DNA of 5,286 nucleotides from Desulfobulbaceae bacterium (GCA_026990725.1 JALXCX010000287.1:1-5286); one strand, 5' to 3'; positions 1-5,286 are shown, counted from the stretch's first letter. Translations and numbers: made by a program. The notes: generated by a model from the sequence alone, not told the origin.

Positions 1-1009
1 CGTCCTGGCGGGAATAATCAAGATAGAGCATTGAGGCAACAGCATCAACCCGTAAGCCGTCAATGTGATATTTATCCAGCCAGAACAAGGCATTGGATAT
101 TAAAAAAGAACGGACTTCATTCCGGCCATAATTAAAGATCATTGTGCCCCAGTCCTGGTGTTCTCCCTGGCGTGGATCTGCATGGGCATAAAGATGGGTG
201 CCGTCAAAATAGTTCAGGCCTGAACCATCCTTGGGGAAATGTGCCGGAACCCAGTCCATGATGACACCAATCCCCTGCTGGTGACACTGGTCAATAAAAT
301 ACATAAAATCATGGGGCGTACCAAAACGGCTGGTCGGCGCATAAAACCCCAGCACCTGATACCCCCAGGAACCATCAAAAGGAAACTCGGCAATGGGGAG
401 AAGTTCGATATGGGTATAACCCATTTCAAGCACGTAAGGGAGCAGGGTCTCTGCAAGTTCCCGATAACTTAAATATCGTGATTCCCAAGTTTTGTCGGGA
501 AGCTTTTGCCATGATCCAAGATGGACTTCATATATTGAAATTGGACTGTCCAGAGATTGTTTCTGCTGACGCGACTGCATCCAGTGGGCATCCTGCCAGG
601 AATAGGAGTCGAGGTTGACCACCACAGAACCTGTGTTGGGGCGAAGCTCCATGGCAAACCCATACGGGTCTGATTTGTCAAATTGTTCGTTATCCTGGCT
701 TGTTATCTGGTATTTATAGACGGTATGTTCAGCAAGACCAGGAATGAAAAGGCTCCAGATTCCCGAATCGTTTGAATGCATGGGATGGTCAGCTCCTGAC
801 CAGTTATTAAAATCTCCAAGAATAGAGACCTGTTTTGCATTCGGTGCCCAGACCGCAAAGACTATTCCATCCTGTCCGTCAAAATTGACGAGATGAGCGC
901 CCAGTTTTTCATAGGAACGTTCGTGGGTACCCTCACTGATGAGGTATTTATCAAAATCACTGAGCCAGTTTGCCGGGACAACCTGACCTGGATGAAGGGA
1001 TGGTGGCAT
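1..1009 (-). CDS. glgB: 1,4-alpha-glucan branching enzyme, N-terminal part (cut by left edge)
   Basis: Glycogen branching enzyme (GH13 family). It cuts alpha-1,4-glucan chains and rejoins them through alpha-1,6 links in cytosolic glycogen synthesis. The 336 visible residues read without a stop. After a short lead come the GTHxxxYEKLGAH signature (residues 27-39) and a CBM48-like domain (about 40-125; FAVWAPNA at 51-58, GDFNNW at 65-70). The start of the catalytic barrel follows. Region I is D252-WVPAH257. Region II is GLRVDAV, with D322 as the expected nucleophile. The general acid Glu and the C-terminal domain lie outside the window. The protein begins only about 25 residues before the GTH motif, so it lacks the extra N1 domain of the long E. 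coli-type enzyme; short forms are common. ATG 1009 is the first usual start after an in-frame stop at 1037-1039. No clear Shine-Dalgarno precedes it. The family call is secure; the exact start is less so. Confidence 0.96.
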   Translation of the reverse strand, partial: MPPSLHPGQVVPANWLSDFDKYLISEGTHERSYEKLGAHLVNFDGQDGIVFAVWAPNAKQVSILGDFNNWSGADHPMHSNDSGIWSLFIPGLAEHTVYKYQITSQDNEQFDKSDPYGFAMELRPNTGSVVVNLDSYSWQDAHWMQSRQQKQSLDSPISIYEVHLGSWQKLPDKTWESRYLSYRELAETLLPYVLEMGYTHIELLPIAEFPFDGSWGYQVLGFYAPTSRFGTPHDFMYFIDQCHQQGIGVIMDWVPAHFPKDGSGLNYFDGTHLYAHADPRQGEHQDWGTMIFNYGRNEVRSFLISNALFWLDKYHIDGLRVDAVASMLYLDYSRQD

Positions 1010-1151
1010 AAGGCGATGAAGAATACTTATGTTAAATCAGAATTGCTCGTGCCATGAACAAAACAGCACCTGTGCGCAATGGCGATAGAAAAAATAGAAA
1101 CACGGTTTTTACTCTATTCAATTTCAGAAATGAACTGTTAAACAAAAAAAT

Positions 1152-1180
1152 AATCTAACGTAATAAAGACGTGATGTCAT
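1152..1180 (-). promoter_or_regulatory. Candidate sigma-70 promoter for glgB
   Basis: Read on the minus strand, ATGACA (1180-1175, five of six matches to the -35 consensus) is followed after 17 nt by TAGATT (1157-1152, four of six to the -10 consensus). Transcription would begin near 1145 and give a leader of about 135 nt before glgB. The rest of the 202-nt gap between the alcohol dehydrogenase stop and glgB is AT-rich and holds no credible gene. It contains a weak 5-bp inverted repeat, GCCAT/ATGGC (1051-1055 and 1079-1083), which would fall within the leader. Motif matching by eye in AT-rich DNA is prone to chance hits. Confidence 0.35.
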
Positions 1181-1183
1181 GTC
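1168..1183. repeat. Imperfect 16-bp palindrome over the putative glgB -35 box
   Basis: The two halves around the TGATGTCA-like centre match at 12 of 16 positions (GAC.TGA..TCA.GTC pattern). It overlaps the candidate -35 hexamer, so it could be a repressor or activator site. Alternatively, read on the minus strand with its flanking AAAG and TTTATT, it could form a weak stem ending transcription from the upstream dehydrogenase gene. The sequence does not decide between these, and chance symmetry is possible. Confidence 0.22.
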
Positions 1184-1211
1184 CTTTGTTAATTCTTTAT
1201 ATTAAGAGAGG

Positions 1212-2384
1212 CTACAGACAAAGTGATAAAATATTTTCAACGCGTTGTTGAGAGTAATTCTTTAAACGCCAGATGCGGGCAAGCCTCAAGCTGTTTTGGG
1301 CGATTTGGGGAATTTCTTTTTTAGCAATACCAAGTTCTGTAAGAGTTGTCGGACTTTTTGTTTTTTGAAACCAGTTTTGAAAAAATAATATGGTCTTGTC
1401 TGCGGCATCAATTTCTGAAAGGGATTCCTTGTCGGTTTCCGGGAATATATGCCGGCCAAGGCTGGCAATGCGGCCTGGATTTTTTTTGCTGTACCAGCGG
1501 AGCCAGCCAGGGATGACGACAGATAGCCCGGCACCGTGCGGGACATCGTACAAAGCGCTCAACGAATGTTCAATCATGTGCATGGGAAAACCGACCCGGC
1601 CAAGACCAGCGGCCGTAAGGCCATTTAAGGCAAGTGTTGCCGTCCACATGAGATTTGCCCGGGCGTTGTAGTCACAAGGCGATTTCAGGCAGCGGTCACA
1701 ACTTGTTATGCTGTTTAGTATCAATCCTTCCATCAGCCTGTCTTGAACCGGCGTGTCAGGGTCCCGGGTTGTCATGTAAAACTCAAGAACATGGGAAATG
1801 GCGTCAATTGCCCCATACGCAGTATAGTTTGCCGGAACAGTGAAGGTCACCTCAGGGTCAAGGATTGATGTTTTCGGATATAATAGCCTGTGCCCAAAGC
1901 CAAATTTTTCATTGGTTTCTTCATTGGTCAGCACCATTCCGGAGTTCATCTCAGAACCTGCTGCGGCCAGGGTAAGAATTGTCATGACCGGCAGGGTCGC
2001 TTTGACGGATTTTTTTCCTGTAAAAAATTTCCAGACATCATGGGCCACGACAGCCCCTGCCCCAATGGCCTTGGCACTGTCCAGCACTGAGCCGCCACCC
2101 ACGGCCACAACGGCGCCAAGGTTTTTTTCTTTCACTAGGGCTATCCCTTGACGAACATGTGAGAGTGTTGGGTTTGACTGGACACCACCATGGTCAACAA
2201 ATGATATTTTAGCCTGTTTCAAAGAAGAGGTAACTATCTCATATAATCCGTTCTTTTTAATACTTTCCTGCCCGTAGACGAGCAGCACGTTTCGGGAAAA
2301 TGCAGCAGTCTCTGCTCCAATAGAGGGGATCGTCCCGCGGCCGAAAAGAATTTTTGTCGGGTTGTAAAAAACAAAATTTTGCAT
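1212..2384 (-). CDS. Iron-containing alcohol dehydrogenase, YqhD/butanol dehydrogenase type
   Basis: Group III metal-dependent alcohol dehydrogenase of 390 residues, full length for the family (E. coli YqhD is 387). It should interconvert aldehydes or ketones and alcohols with NAD(P)(H) in the cytosol. Opening residues FYNPTKILFGRG (6-17) are typical. The dinucleotide-binding GGGSVLDSAKAI sits at 96-107. The four metal ligands are present with YqhD-like spacing: D194, H198 (DAISH), H269 (in HMIEH) and H283 (PHG). H273 matches the further conserved active-site histidine. Oddities are GQES at 38-41, where YqhD and related BDHs have a GGGS-type loop, and three cysteines at 229, 232 and 237. ATG 2384 gives the expected N-terminus; a weak GAG lies about 7 nt upstream. 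The gene stands apart from DUF2062 (106 nt) and glgB (202 nt), so its substrate cannot be read from context. Fermentative alcohol metabolism or aldehyde detoxification are both possible. Confidence 0.95.
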   Translation of the reverse strand: MQNFVFYNPTKILFGRGTIPSIGAETAAFSRNVLLVYGQESIKKNGLYEIVTSSLKQAKISFVDHGGVQSNPTLSHVRQGIALVKEKNLGAVVAVGGGSVLDSAKAIGAGAVVAHDVWKFFTGKKSVKATLPVMTILTLAAAGSEMNSGMVLTNEETNEKFGFGHRLLYPKTSILDPEVTFTVPANYTAYGAIDAISHVLEFYMTTRDPDTPVQDRLMEGLILNSITSCDRCLKSPCDYNARANLMWTATLALNGLTAAGLGRVGFPMHMIEHSLSALYDVPHGAGLSVVIPGWLRWYSKKNPGRIASLGRHIFPETDKESLSEIDAADKTILFFQNWFQKTKSPTTLTELGIAKKEIPQIAQNSLRLARIWRLKNYSQQRVENILSLCL

Positions 2385-2406
2385 GATTTCTCAAATGGTA
2401 CAATGT

Positions 2407-2424
2407 CTGTCAAAAAGAGGACAG
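2407..2424. repeat. Small inverted repeat upstream of the alcohol dehydrogenase gene
   Basis: Arms CTGTC (2407-2411) and GACAG (2420-2424) are separated by 8 nt. They lie 23-40 nt upstream of the dehydrogenase start codon. On the minus strand the inner edge reads TTGACA (2413-2408), a perfect -35 hexamer, but no acceptable -10 follows at 16-18 nt. It may be an operator half-site pair or chance; five-base arms are weak evidence. Confidence 0.2.
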
Positions 2425-2435
2425 AATCGTGTTTG

Positions 2436-2457
2436 AATAAATGGGCCTGTTGGCCCA
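2436..2457 (-). terminator. Probable intrinsic terminator after the DUF2062 gene
   Basis: On the minus strand a 6-bp GC-rich stem (TGGGCC/GGCCCA, 2457-2452 and 2447-2442) with the 4-nt loop AACA is followed directly by TTTATT (2441-2436). It lies 34 nt past the DUF2062 stop and before the dehydrogenase gene, a fitting place to end the tsaD-rsmA-DUF2062 transcript. The stem is short and the T-run is interrupted, so termination may be partial. Confidence 0.5.
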
Positions 2458-2479
2458 AAAAATCCAGCATCTTTACTGG
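2457..2479 (-). terminator. Weak upstream terminator-like hairpin
   Basis: On the minus strand CCAG (2479-2476) and CTGG (2467-2464) can pair across an 8-nt loop. One base later comes an unbroken run of six T (2462-2457). The stem has only 4 bp. The T-run is good but the hairpin is marginal. It abuts the stronger hairpin at 2436-2457, so the two may act in tandem or as alternatives. Confidence 0.25.
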
Positions 2480-2490
2480 TAGAGTAGTTA

Positions 2491-2994
2491 TTATTTGAGG
2501 AGGTGCTTTTGTTGCCTTTTTTTCTGGATTCTGTCAAAAAACCGGTAGGAGAGGTAGTAGGCAATGAGAGCTGTGGGAATTGCCAGAATGATACCTCCTG
2601 TCATCATGACCAGCATGGCATCAACGCTGAGATGGCTGAGCGTCTTAAAGCCATCAACAAGCCCCGCTTCCTTCGTCATTTCCAGAACCTGTTGAAGACG
2701 TTCCCAGGAGAGCCTGTGGGGCAGCAGTATGTTGCCAACTTTCCAGGCTGCATAATATTGGGCCGCAAAGGTTAATGGATTGCTGATGATTGATGCGGCA
2801 AGTATTGCTGCAATTGCATTGACCCGAAGGGCAAGGGCTGCCCCAAAAATCATGACGGTGTGCAGGGGCAGGGTGGGGGTTATGGCAATGGCTGCACCTA
2901 ATGCGGCTCCCTTTGCAAGGGAATGGGGGGATCCTTTGAGTCGGATAACGCGTAGATAATATAAGCGGATCAGGCGCCGGATGTCCCACTTCAT
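2491..2994 (-). CDS. DUF2062 family membrane protein
   Basis: A 167-residue protein of unknown function in the DUF2062 family. The hallmark stretch is residues 20-75: LKGSPHSLAKG, then TPTLPLHT at 39-46, then a hydrophobic span, then ISNPLTF at 70-76. Hydrophobic segments at about 29-56, 60-84 and 126-150 suggest three membrane-associated spans in the inner membrane. They are linked by a polar stretch (92-123). The N-terminus (KWDIRRLIRLYYLRVIRLK) and C-terminus (RIQKKRQQK) are strongly basic, suggesting that these ends face the cytoplasm. There is no signal peptide. The start is well supported: AAAGGAGGT (3009-3001) ends 6 nt before ATG 2994. It follows rsmA by 81 nt on the same strand and may be read from the same transcript. 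Family membership is confident; the biochemical role is unknown. Confidence 0.9.
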   Translation of the reverse strand: MKWDIRRLIRLYYLRVIRLKGSPHSLAKGAALGAAIAITPTLPLHTVMIFGAALALRVNAIAAILAASIISNPLTFAAQYYAAWKVGNILLPHRLSWERLQQVLEMTKEAGLVDGFKTLSHLSVDAMLVMMTGGIILAIPTALIAYYLSYRFFDRIQKKRQQKHLLK

Positions 2995-3000
2995 CCTTCA

Positions 3001-3009
3001 ACCTCCTTT
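3001..3009 (-). promoter_or_regulatory. Strong Shine-Dalgarno for the DUF2062 gene
   Basis: The minus strand reads AAAGGAGGT, nearly full complementarity to the 16S anti-Shine-Dalgarno, ending 6 nt before ATG 2994. It fixes the start codon. It contrasts with the other five genes here, whose sites are weak or not visible, suggesting that DUF2062 is translated independently of its upstream neighbours. Confidence 0.85.
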
Positions 3010-3075
3010 GCCAATGAGTGCAAGCGGACGATTTCCGGGAGGTAATCAGAAAAAAAATGCAAACTGGTCAGTGGT

Positions 3076-3939
3076 TTATGAATTCTTTTTGTCACGTATT
3101 GCCCTTGAAATCCTGACAAAGTCTTCTAGTTCAAGTCGTTCTGCCCTGATAGATGGTTTTAGTCCCGAGGCCGTAATGCATTGCTCCATGGCTTGTTTGT
3201 CCAAAAGCCAGGTAGAAGATAAGGCATTGAGCAATGTTTTTCTTCGTTGGCCGAATGCGCCATTCACAACCTTTTTCAGCAGATTAAAATCAATTTTTCC
3301 AAGGGCTGAAACCCTTGAAGGAACTGGCTGAAAGGCGAGCCGGACAATAACAGAGTCCACTTTGGGGCGCGGGTGAAATTCCTCGGGTTTGACCCGCATA
3401 AGTATTGTTGTTTCAGCGCACGAAGCAAGCATTACTGTTGGTACACCATACTCTTTTGTGCCGGATTCTGCCACCAGTCGGAGACCGACTTCTTTCTGCA
3501 GCATAACCACGGCAAAATCGATATAGTCGTGTCCTTCAATAAGCTTAAAAAGAAAGGGGGATGAAATAGAGTAGGGGAGATTGGCAATAATCTTTAAACG
3601 TCTGCCGCCGGATAACCGCACAAGCTGGTCTAAGTCAGATTTAAGGACATCCTGATGGATGAGTTCAACATTGTCTGGCAGGCTTCCCTCTTTTTTATGT
3701 AAACGAATGAGTCCTGAATCGGTTTCAAGGCCGATTACCCGGCCAGCAGCCTCGGCAAGCGGGGTTGTTAAAGCGCCAAGCCCCACGCCCACCTCTATGA
3801 CAGTGTCCTGTTTGCTAAGACCTGCAAGGCTGACAATTCGTTGTGCTGTATGCCGGTGGACCAGAAAGTTCTGGCCAAGTTTTTTATTGGGCGCCAGCCC
3901 CTGCTGTTTGAGTTGTGATTTGCTGTTCTGATAGACCAT
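3076..3939 (-). CDS. rsmA: 16S rRNA (adenine1518-N6/adenine1519-N6)-dimethyltransferase
   Basis: RsmA/KsgA uses S-adenosylmethionine to dimethylate two adjacent adenines in the 3'-terminal helix 45 of 16S rRNA, a late 30S maturation step. The 287-residue length is normal. KKLGQNFL (19-26) is the typical N-terminal motif. SAM motif I is VIEVGVGLGALT (47-58), and GLETD (70-74) carries the acidic residue expected to hold the ribose. HQDVL (95-99) and the catalytic ANLPY (119-123) follow. The C-terminal part has the FHPRPKVDS and FGQRRKTLLNAL signatures, then RAERLELEDF. All catalytic motifs are intact. ATG 3939 lies 9 nt after the tsaD stop, and no Shine-Dalgarno is visible. Translation is therefore probably coupled to tsaD. 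A T-rich run without a convincing hairpin follows the gene, so readthrough to DUF2062 is likely. Confidence 0.97.
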   Translation of the reverse strand: MVYQNSKSQLKQQGLAPNKKLGQNFLVHRHTAQRIVSLAGLSKQDTVIEVGVGLGALTTPLAEAAGRVIGLETDSGLIRLHKKEGSLPDNVELIHQDVLKSDLDQLVRLSGGRRLKIIANLPYSISSPFLFKLIEGHDYIDFAVVMLQKEVGLRLVAESGTKEYGVPTVMLASCAETTILMRVKPEEFHPRPKVDSVIVRLAFQPVPSRVSALGKIDFNLLKKVVNGAFGQRRKTLLNALSSTWLLDKQAMEQCITASGLKPSIRAERLELEDFVRISRAIRDKKNS

Positions 3940-3948
3940 GGTCAGTTA

Positions 3949-4953
3949 TCAGTTAAGTGGTGAGCGGGAAAAGGCGTCAGCATCAGGGGAAACGGTATTG
4001 CCTGCGGCAAACTGATAATATCCAGCAAGTCCTATCATGGCCGCGTTATCTGTACACAGAACCGGTGAAGGAAGAAAACTTTTTATTTTTTCTTCCCGGC
4101 ACCGTTCTTTTATTCTCTTGCGAAGAGCGTTGTTTGCGGCAACGCCGCCGCCGGCAACTATTTGTGAGTGTCCCGAGTTTTGGGCGGCCAGAATAGTTTT
4201 TTCCACCAAAACTTCAACAACGGCTTGCTGAAAAGAGGCGCAGATGTCAGCAACAGGTATGGTTTCGTTGTTTTGCCGACATCTGTTTGCGTAATTGACA
4301 ACAGAGGTTTTCAGCCCACTGAAACTAAAGTCCAGGCTGCCTTTATCAAGCCAGGCCCGTGGAAAGGCAATTGCCTGTGGATCACCTTTTTCAGCTGTTT
4401 TACTAACGACCGGTCCGCCTGGATACCCCAGCCCAAGCAGCTTGGCCACCTTGTCAAAGGCCTCACCGGCAGCATCATCTCTGGTTCGCCCCTGTAAGAT
4501 AAAATCTATCGGGCTGTTTACAGTGAAAATTGATGTGTTACCGCCGGAGACAACAAGAGCCGTGTAGGGAAATTCAGGTTTATTCTTTTCAAGCCCAATA
4601 GCCAAAAGATGGCCAGCCATGTGGTCAACTCCTGTACAGGGAATGTTGTTGACCAGGGACAGGGCCTTGGCAAAGGTAAATCCAACAAGGAGTGAACCAA
4701 CCAGCCCGGGTCCCTGGGTTGCGGCAATAAGTTGAATGTCGGGCAGGGTGACCCCGGCAGTATCAAGTGCCTCATTGACAACTGGCCAGATAGCCTCAAT
4801 GTGAGACCTTGACGCAAGTTCCGGTACGATTCCTCCATATTTAGCATGGACGTCAAACTGTGAGCTGATTACATTGGAAAGAATAATCCGGTTGTCCTGT
4901 AAGACGGCGGCAGCGGTGTCGTCGCAGGAGCTTTCTATGGCAAGTATGTGCAT
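3949..4953 (-). CDS. tsaD: tRNA N6-adenosine threonylcarbamoyltransferase TsaD
   Basis: TsaD transfers the threonylcarbamoyl group from TC-AMP to A37 of ANN-decoding tRNAs (t6A), acting with TsaB and TsaE, which are not in this window. It belongs to the Kae1/Gcp ASKHA fold. From ATG 4953 the protein has 334 residues, normal for the family. It opens with MHILAIESSCDDT. GGIVPELASRSH lies at 40-51 and TQGPGLVGSLLVG at 79-91. The metal-binding pair H111 and H115 sits in DHMAGH, and D302 in CTDNAAMIG is the third ligand. SGGNT is at 136-140 and GGGVAAN at 268-274. An in-frame TTG at 4974 would add seven residues, but ATG 4953 gives the canonical N-terminus. Only a weak GGA lies upstream. It is the first gene of the minus-strand cluster and its stop lies 9 nt before rsmA. 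Confidence 0.97.
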   Translation of the reverse strand: MHILAIESSCDDTAAAVLQDNRIILSNVISSQFDVHAKYGGIVPELASRSHIEAIWPVVNEALDTAGVTLPDIQLIAATQGPGLVGSLLVGFTFAKALSLVNNIPCTGVDHMAGHLLAIGLEKNKPEFPYTALVVSGGNTSIFTVNSPIDFILQGRTRDDAAGEAFDKVAKLLGLGYPGGPVVSKTAEKGDPQAIAFPRAWLDKGSLDFSFSGLKTSVVNYANRCRQNNETIPVADICASFQQAVVEVLVEKTILAAQNSGHSQIVAGGGVAANNALRKRIKERCREEKIKSFLPSPVLCTDNAAMIGLAGYYQFAAGNTVSPDADAFSRSPLN

Positions 4954-5015
4954 ATTGTCCGGCGTATGTTGCAATCAGTAGTTCGAAGTGGTATCAGTGG
5001 GCTTCTTTACACGAG

Positions 5016-5043
5016 TTTATACATGGTCAGCATTTTGTACACT
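5016..5043 (+). promoter_or_regulatory. Weak candidate promoter for moaA
   Basis: TTTATA (5016-5021, four of six to the -35 consensus) is followed after 16 nt by TACACT (5038-5043, four of six to the -10 consensus). Transcription would start near 5050, giving a leader of about 33 nt to ATG 5084. Its -10 overlaps the opposing tsaD -10 inside the palindrome. The match is modest. TTTACA at 5006-5011 is another -35-like hexamer but lacks a good partner. Confidence 0.28.
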
Positions 5044-5050
5044 ATGCTGA
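5027..5050. promoter_or_regulatory. 24-bp interrupted palindrome, putative operator between tsaD and moaA
   Basis: Perfect 7-bp arms TCAGCAT (5027-5033) and ATGCTGA (5044-5050) are centred on exactly the same point as an inner TGTACA (5036-5041). This gives 20 symmetric positions out of 24. The two-turn length and the promoter overlap suit a dimeric DNA-binding regulator. A direct repeat of TTTATAC (5016-5022 and 5051-5057) flanks it. The regulator cannot be named from sequence; it does not clearly resemble the ModE-type boxes I recall. As RNA it could also form a 7-bp hairpin, but there is no T-run on either side, so it is not a terminator. Confidence 0.5.
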
Positions 5051-5062
5051 TTTATACGTCAA
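5034..5062 (-). promoter_or_regulatory. Candidate sigma-70 promoter for tsaD
   Basis: On the minus strand TTGACG (5062-5057, five of six to the -35 consensus) is followed after exactly 17 nt by TACAAA (5039-5034, four of six to the -10 consensus). Initiation would fall near 5027, with a leader of about 74 nt before ATG 4953. It is the best promoter match in the window and would drive tsaD, rsmA and possibly DUF2062. The palindrome at 5027-5050 covers the -10, most of the spacer and the start point, so a bound protein would block this promoter. Confidence 0.5.
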
Positions 5063-5083
5063 AATAAAAGGTCTGTTTAGCTC

Positions 5084-5286
5084 ATGTCAGATAAAAAAGA
5101 GACAGCTCAAGCGGTACAGGACGGCCTAGTGGATATGTTTTCCAGGACAATTTCATACCTGCGTCTATCCCTGACCGATCGGTGCAATTTAAAATGTATG
5201 TATTGCGTTACAGAAGACGAACGCAATGGCTGCCTGACCAAACTCGGTCAGGATGAATTGCTCAGCTACGAGGAGTTGCTCCGTGT
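5084..5286 (+). CDS. moaA: GTP 3',8-cyclase MoaA, N-terminal part (cut by right edge)
   Basis: Radical SAM enzyme of molybdenum cofactor synthesis. It converts GTP to 3',8-cyclo-7,8-dihydro-GTP, which MoaC turns into cyclic pyranopterin monophosphate. Only 67 codons are visible, but the family pattern is clear: FSRTISYLRLSLTDRCN (19-35), with the SAM cluster cysteines C34, C38 and C41 (CxxxCxxC), then LLSYEELLRV. The first 15 residues are polar and not family-conserved. ATG 5084 is the first start, with AAAGG (5067-5071) 12 nt upstream, which is rather far. GTG 5129 (codon 16) has AGGA (5118-5121) 7 nt upstream and would start right at the conserved region, so it is a real alternative. The gene is divergent from tsaD. 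The second, C-terminal cluster cannot be checked. A paralogous radical SAM protein is possible but less likely. Confidence 0.88.
   Translation, partial: MSDKKETAQAVQDGLVDMFSRTISYLRLSLTDRCNLKCMYCVTEDERNGCLTKLGQDELLSYEELLR

Noticed and set aside
214..681. Two minus-strand open frames and an overlapping plus-strand one
   Set aside because: They lie inside glgB, which reads open through the whole interval in another frame with recognisable family motifs.
1032..1055. Seven-codon leader peptide (ATG to TAA) upstream of glgB on the minus strand
   Set aside because: No Shine-Dalgarno and no repeated regulatory codons or attenuator structure; such short frames are expected by chance.
1390..2151. Several plus-strand open frames of 60-100 codons
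   Set aside because: All are antisense shadows of the dehydrogenase gene, with compositions that resemble no protein family and no convincing ribosome sites.
2385..2413. TTGACA (minus strand) as a promoter for the dehydrogenase gene
   Set aside because: The -35 match is perfect, but the hexamers 16-18 nt on do not resemble a -10, and initiation would fall at or inside the start codon.
3050..3075. Terminator after rsmA
   Set aside because: There is a run of eight T on the minus strand, but the only nearby symmetry (ACTG/CAGT with a 2-nt gap) cannot form a stable hairpin.
2981..3331. Plus-strand open frame of 116 codons crossing the DUF2062-rsmA gap
   Set aside because: It is antisense to the rsmA 3' end and the DUF2062 start, has no motif, and the minus-strand genes are secure.
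4954..4974. TTG 4974 as the tsaD start
   Set aside because: It would add seven non-family residues before the canonical MHILAIESSCDDT start at ATG 4953, and has no better ribosome site.
1..5286. Mobile element, CRISPR, tRNA/rRNA or a novel multi-gene defence or biosynthetic system
   Set aside because: No transposase, integrase, spaced repeats or structured RNA signatures were seen, and every sizeable reading frame is explained by a known housekeeping or metabolic family.

Overview
The window is a stretch of ordinary bacterial chromosome with six protein-coding genes. Five lie on the minus strand, and one starts on the plus strand at the right edge. By eye the base composition is balanced and coding density is high. 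The residue usage and gene set (a tsaD-rsmA pair, a DUF2062 membrane protein, a YqhD/BDH-type iron alcohol dehydrogenase, a short-form glgB, and a divergent moaA) fit a Gram-negative anaerobe. The best guess is a sulfate-reducing member of the Desulfobacterota (Desulfobacteraceae-like). That placement is inference from recalled sequence flavour and needs a database search.

Layout from right to left, in the direction of minus-strand transcription. From 4953 down to 3076 lie tsaD (tRNA t6A37 synthesis) and rsmA/ksgA (16S rRNA A1518/A1519 dimethylation), 9 nt apart and probably one translation-fidelity operon. A DUF2062 membrane protein gene (2994-2491) follows after 81 nt and has the strongest Shine-Dalgarno in the window. 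One or two hairpins with T-runs then separate it from an iron-containing alcohol dehydrogenase gene (2384-1212). After a 202-nt AT-rich gap with a plausible promoter comes the 5' part of glgB (1009 to the left edge), cut just after the catalytic aspartate. On the plus strand, moaA (molybdenum cofactor synthesis, radical SAM) starts at 5084 and runs off the right edge.

The most interesting non-coding signal is the 130-nt divergent region between tsaD and moaA. A 24-bp interrupted palindrome (5027-5050) with a TGTACA core overlaps a good minus-strand promoter for tsaD and a weaker plus-strand promoter candidate for moaA. It could be an operator or a symmetric two-way promoter. No RNA genes, mobile elements, CRISPR arrays or phage genes were seen, and no undescribed system is evident. 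The findings are modest: regulatory symmetry, an unusual cofactor-loop sequence and a cysteine cluster in the dehydrogenase, and start-codon ambiguities.
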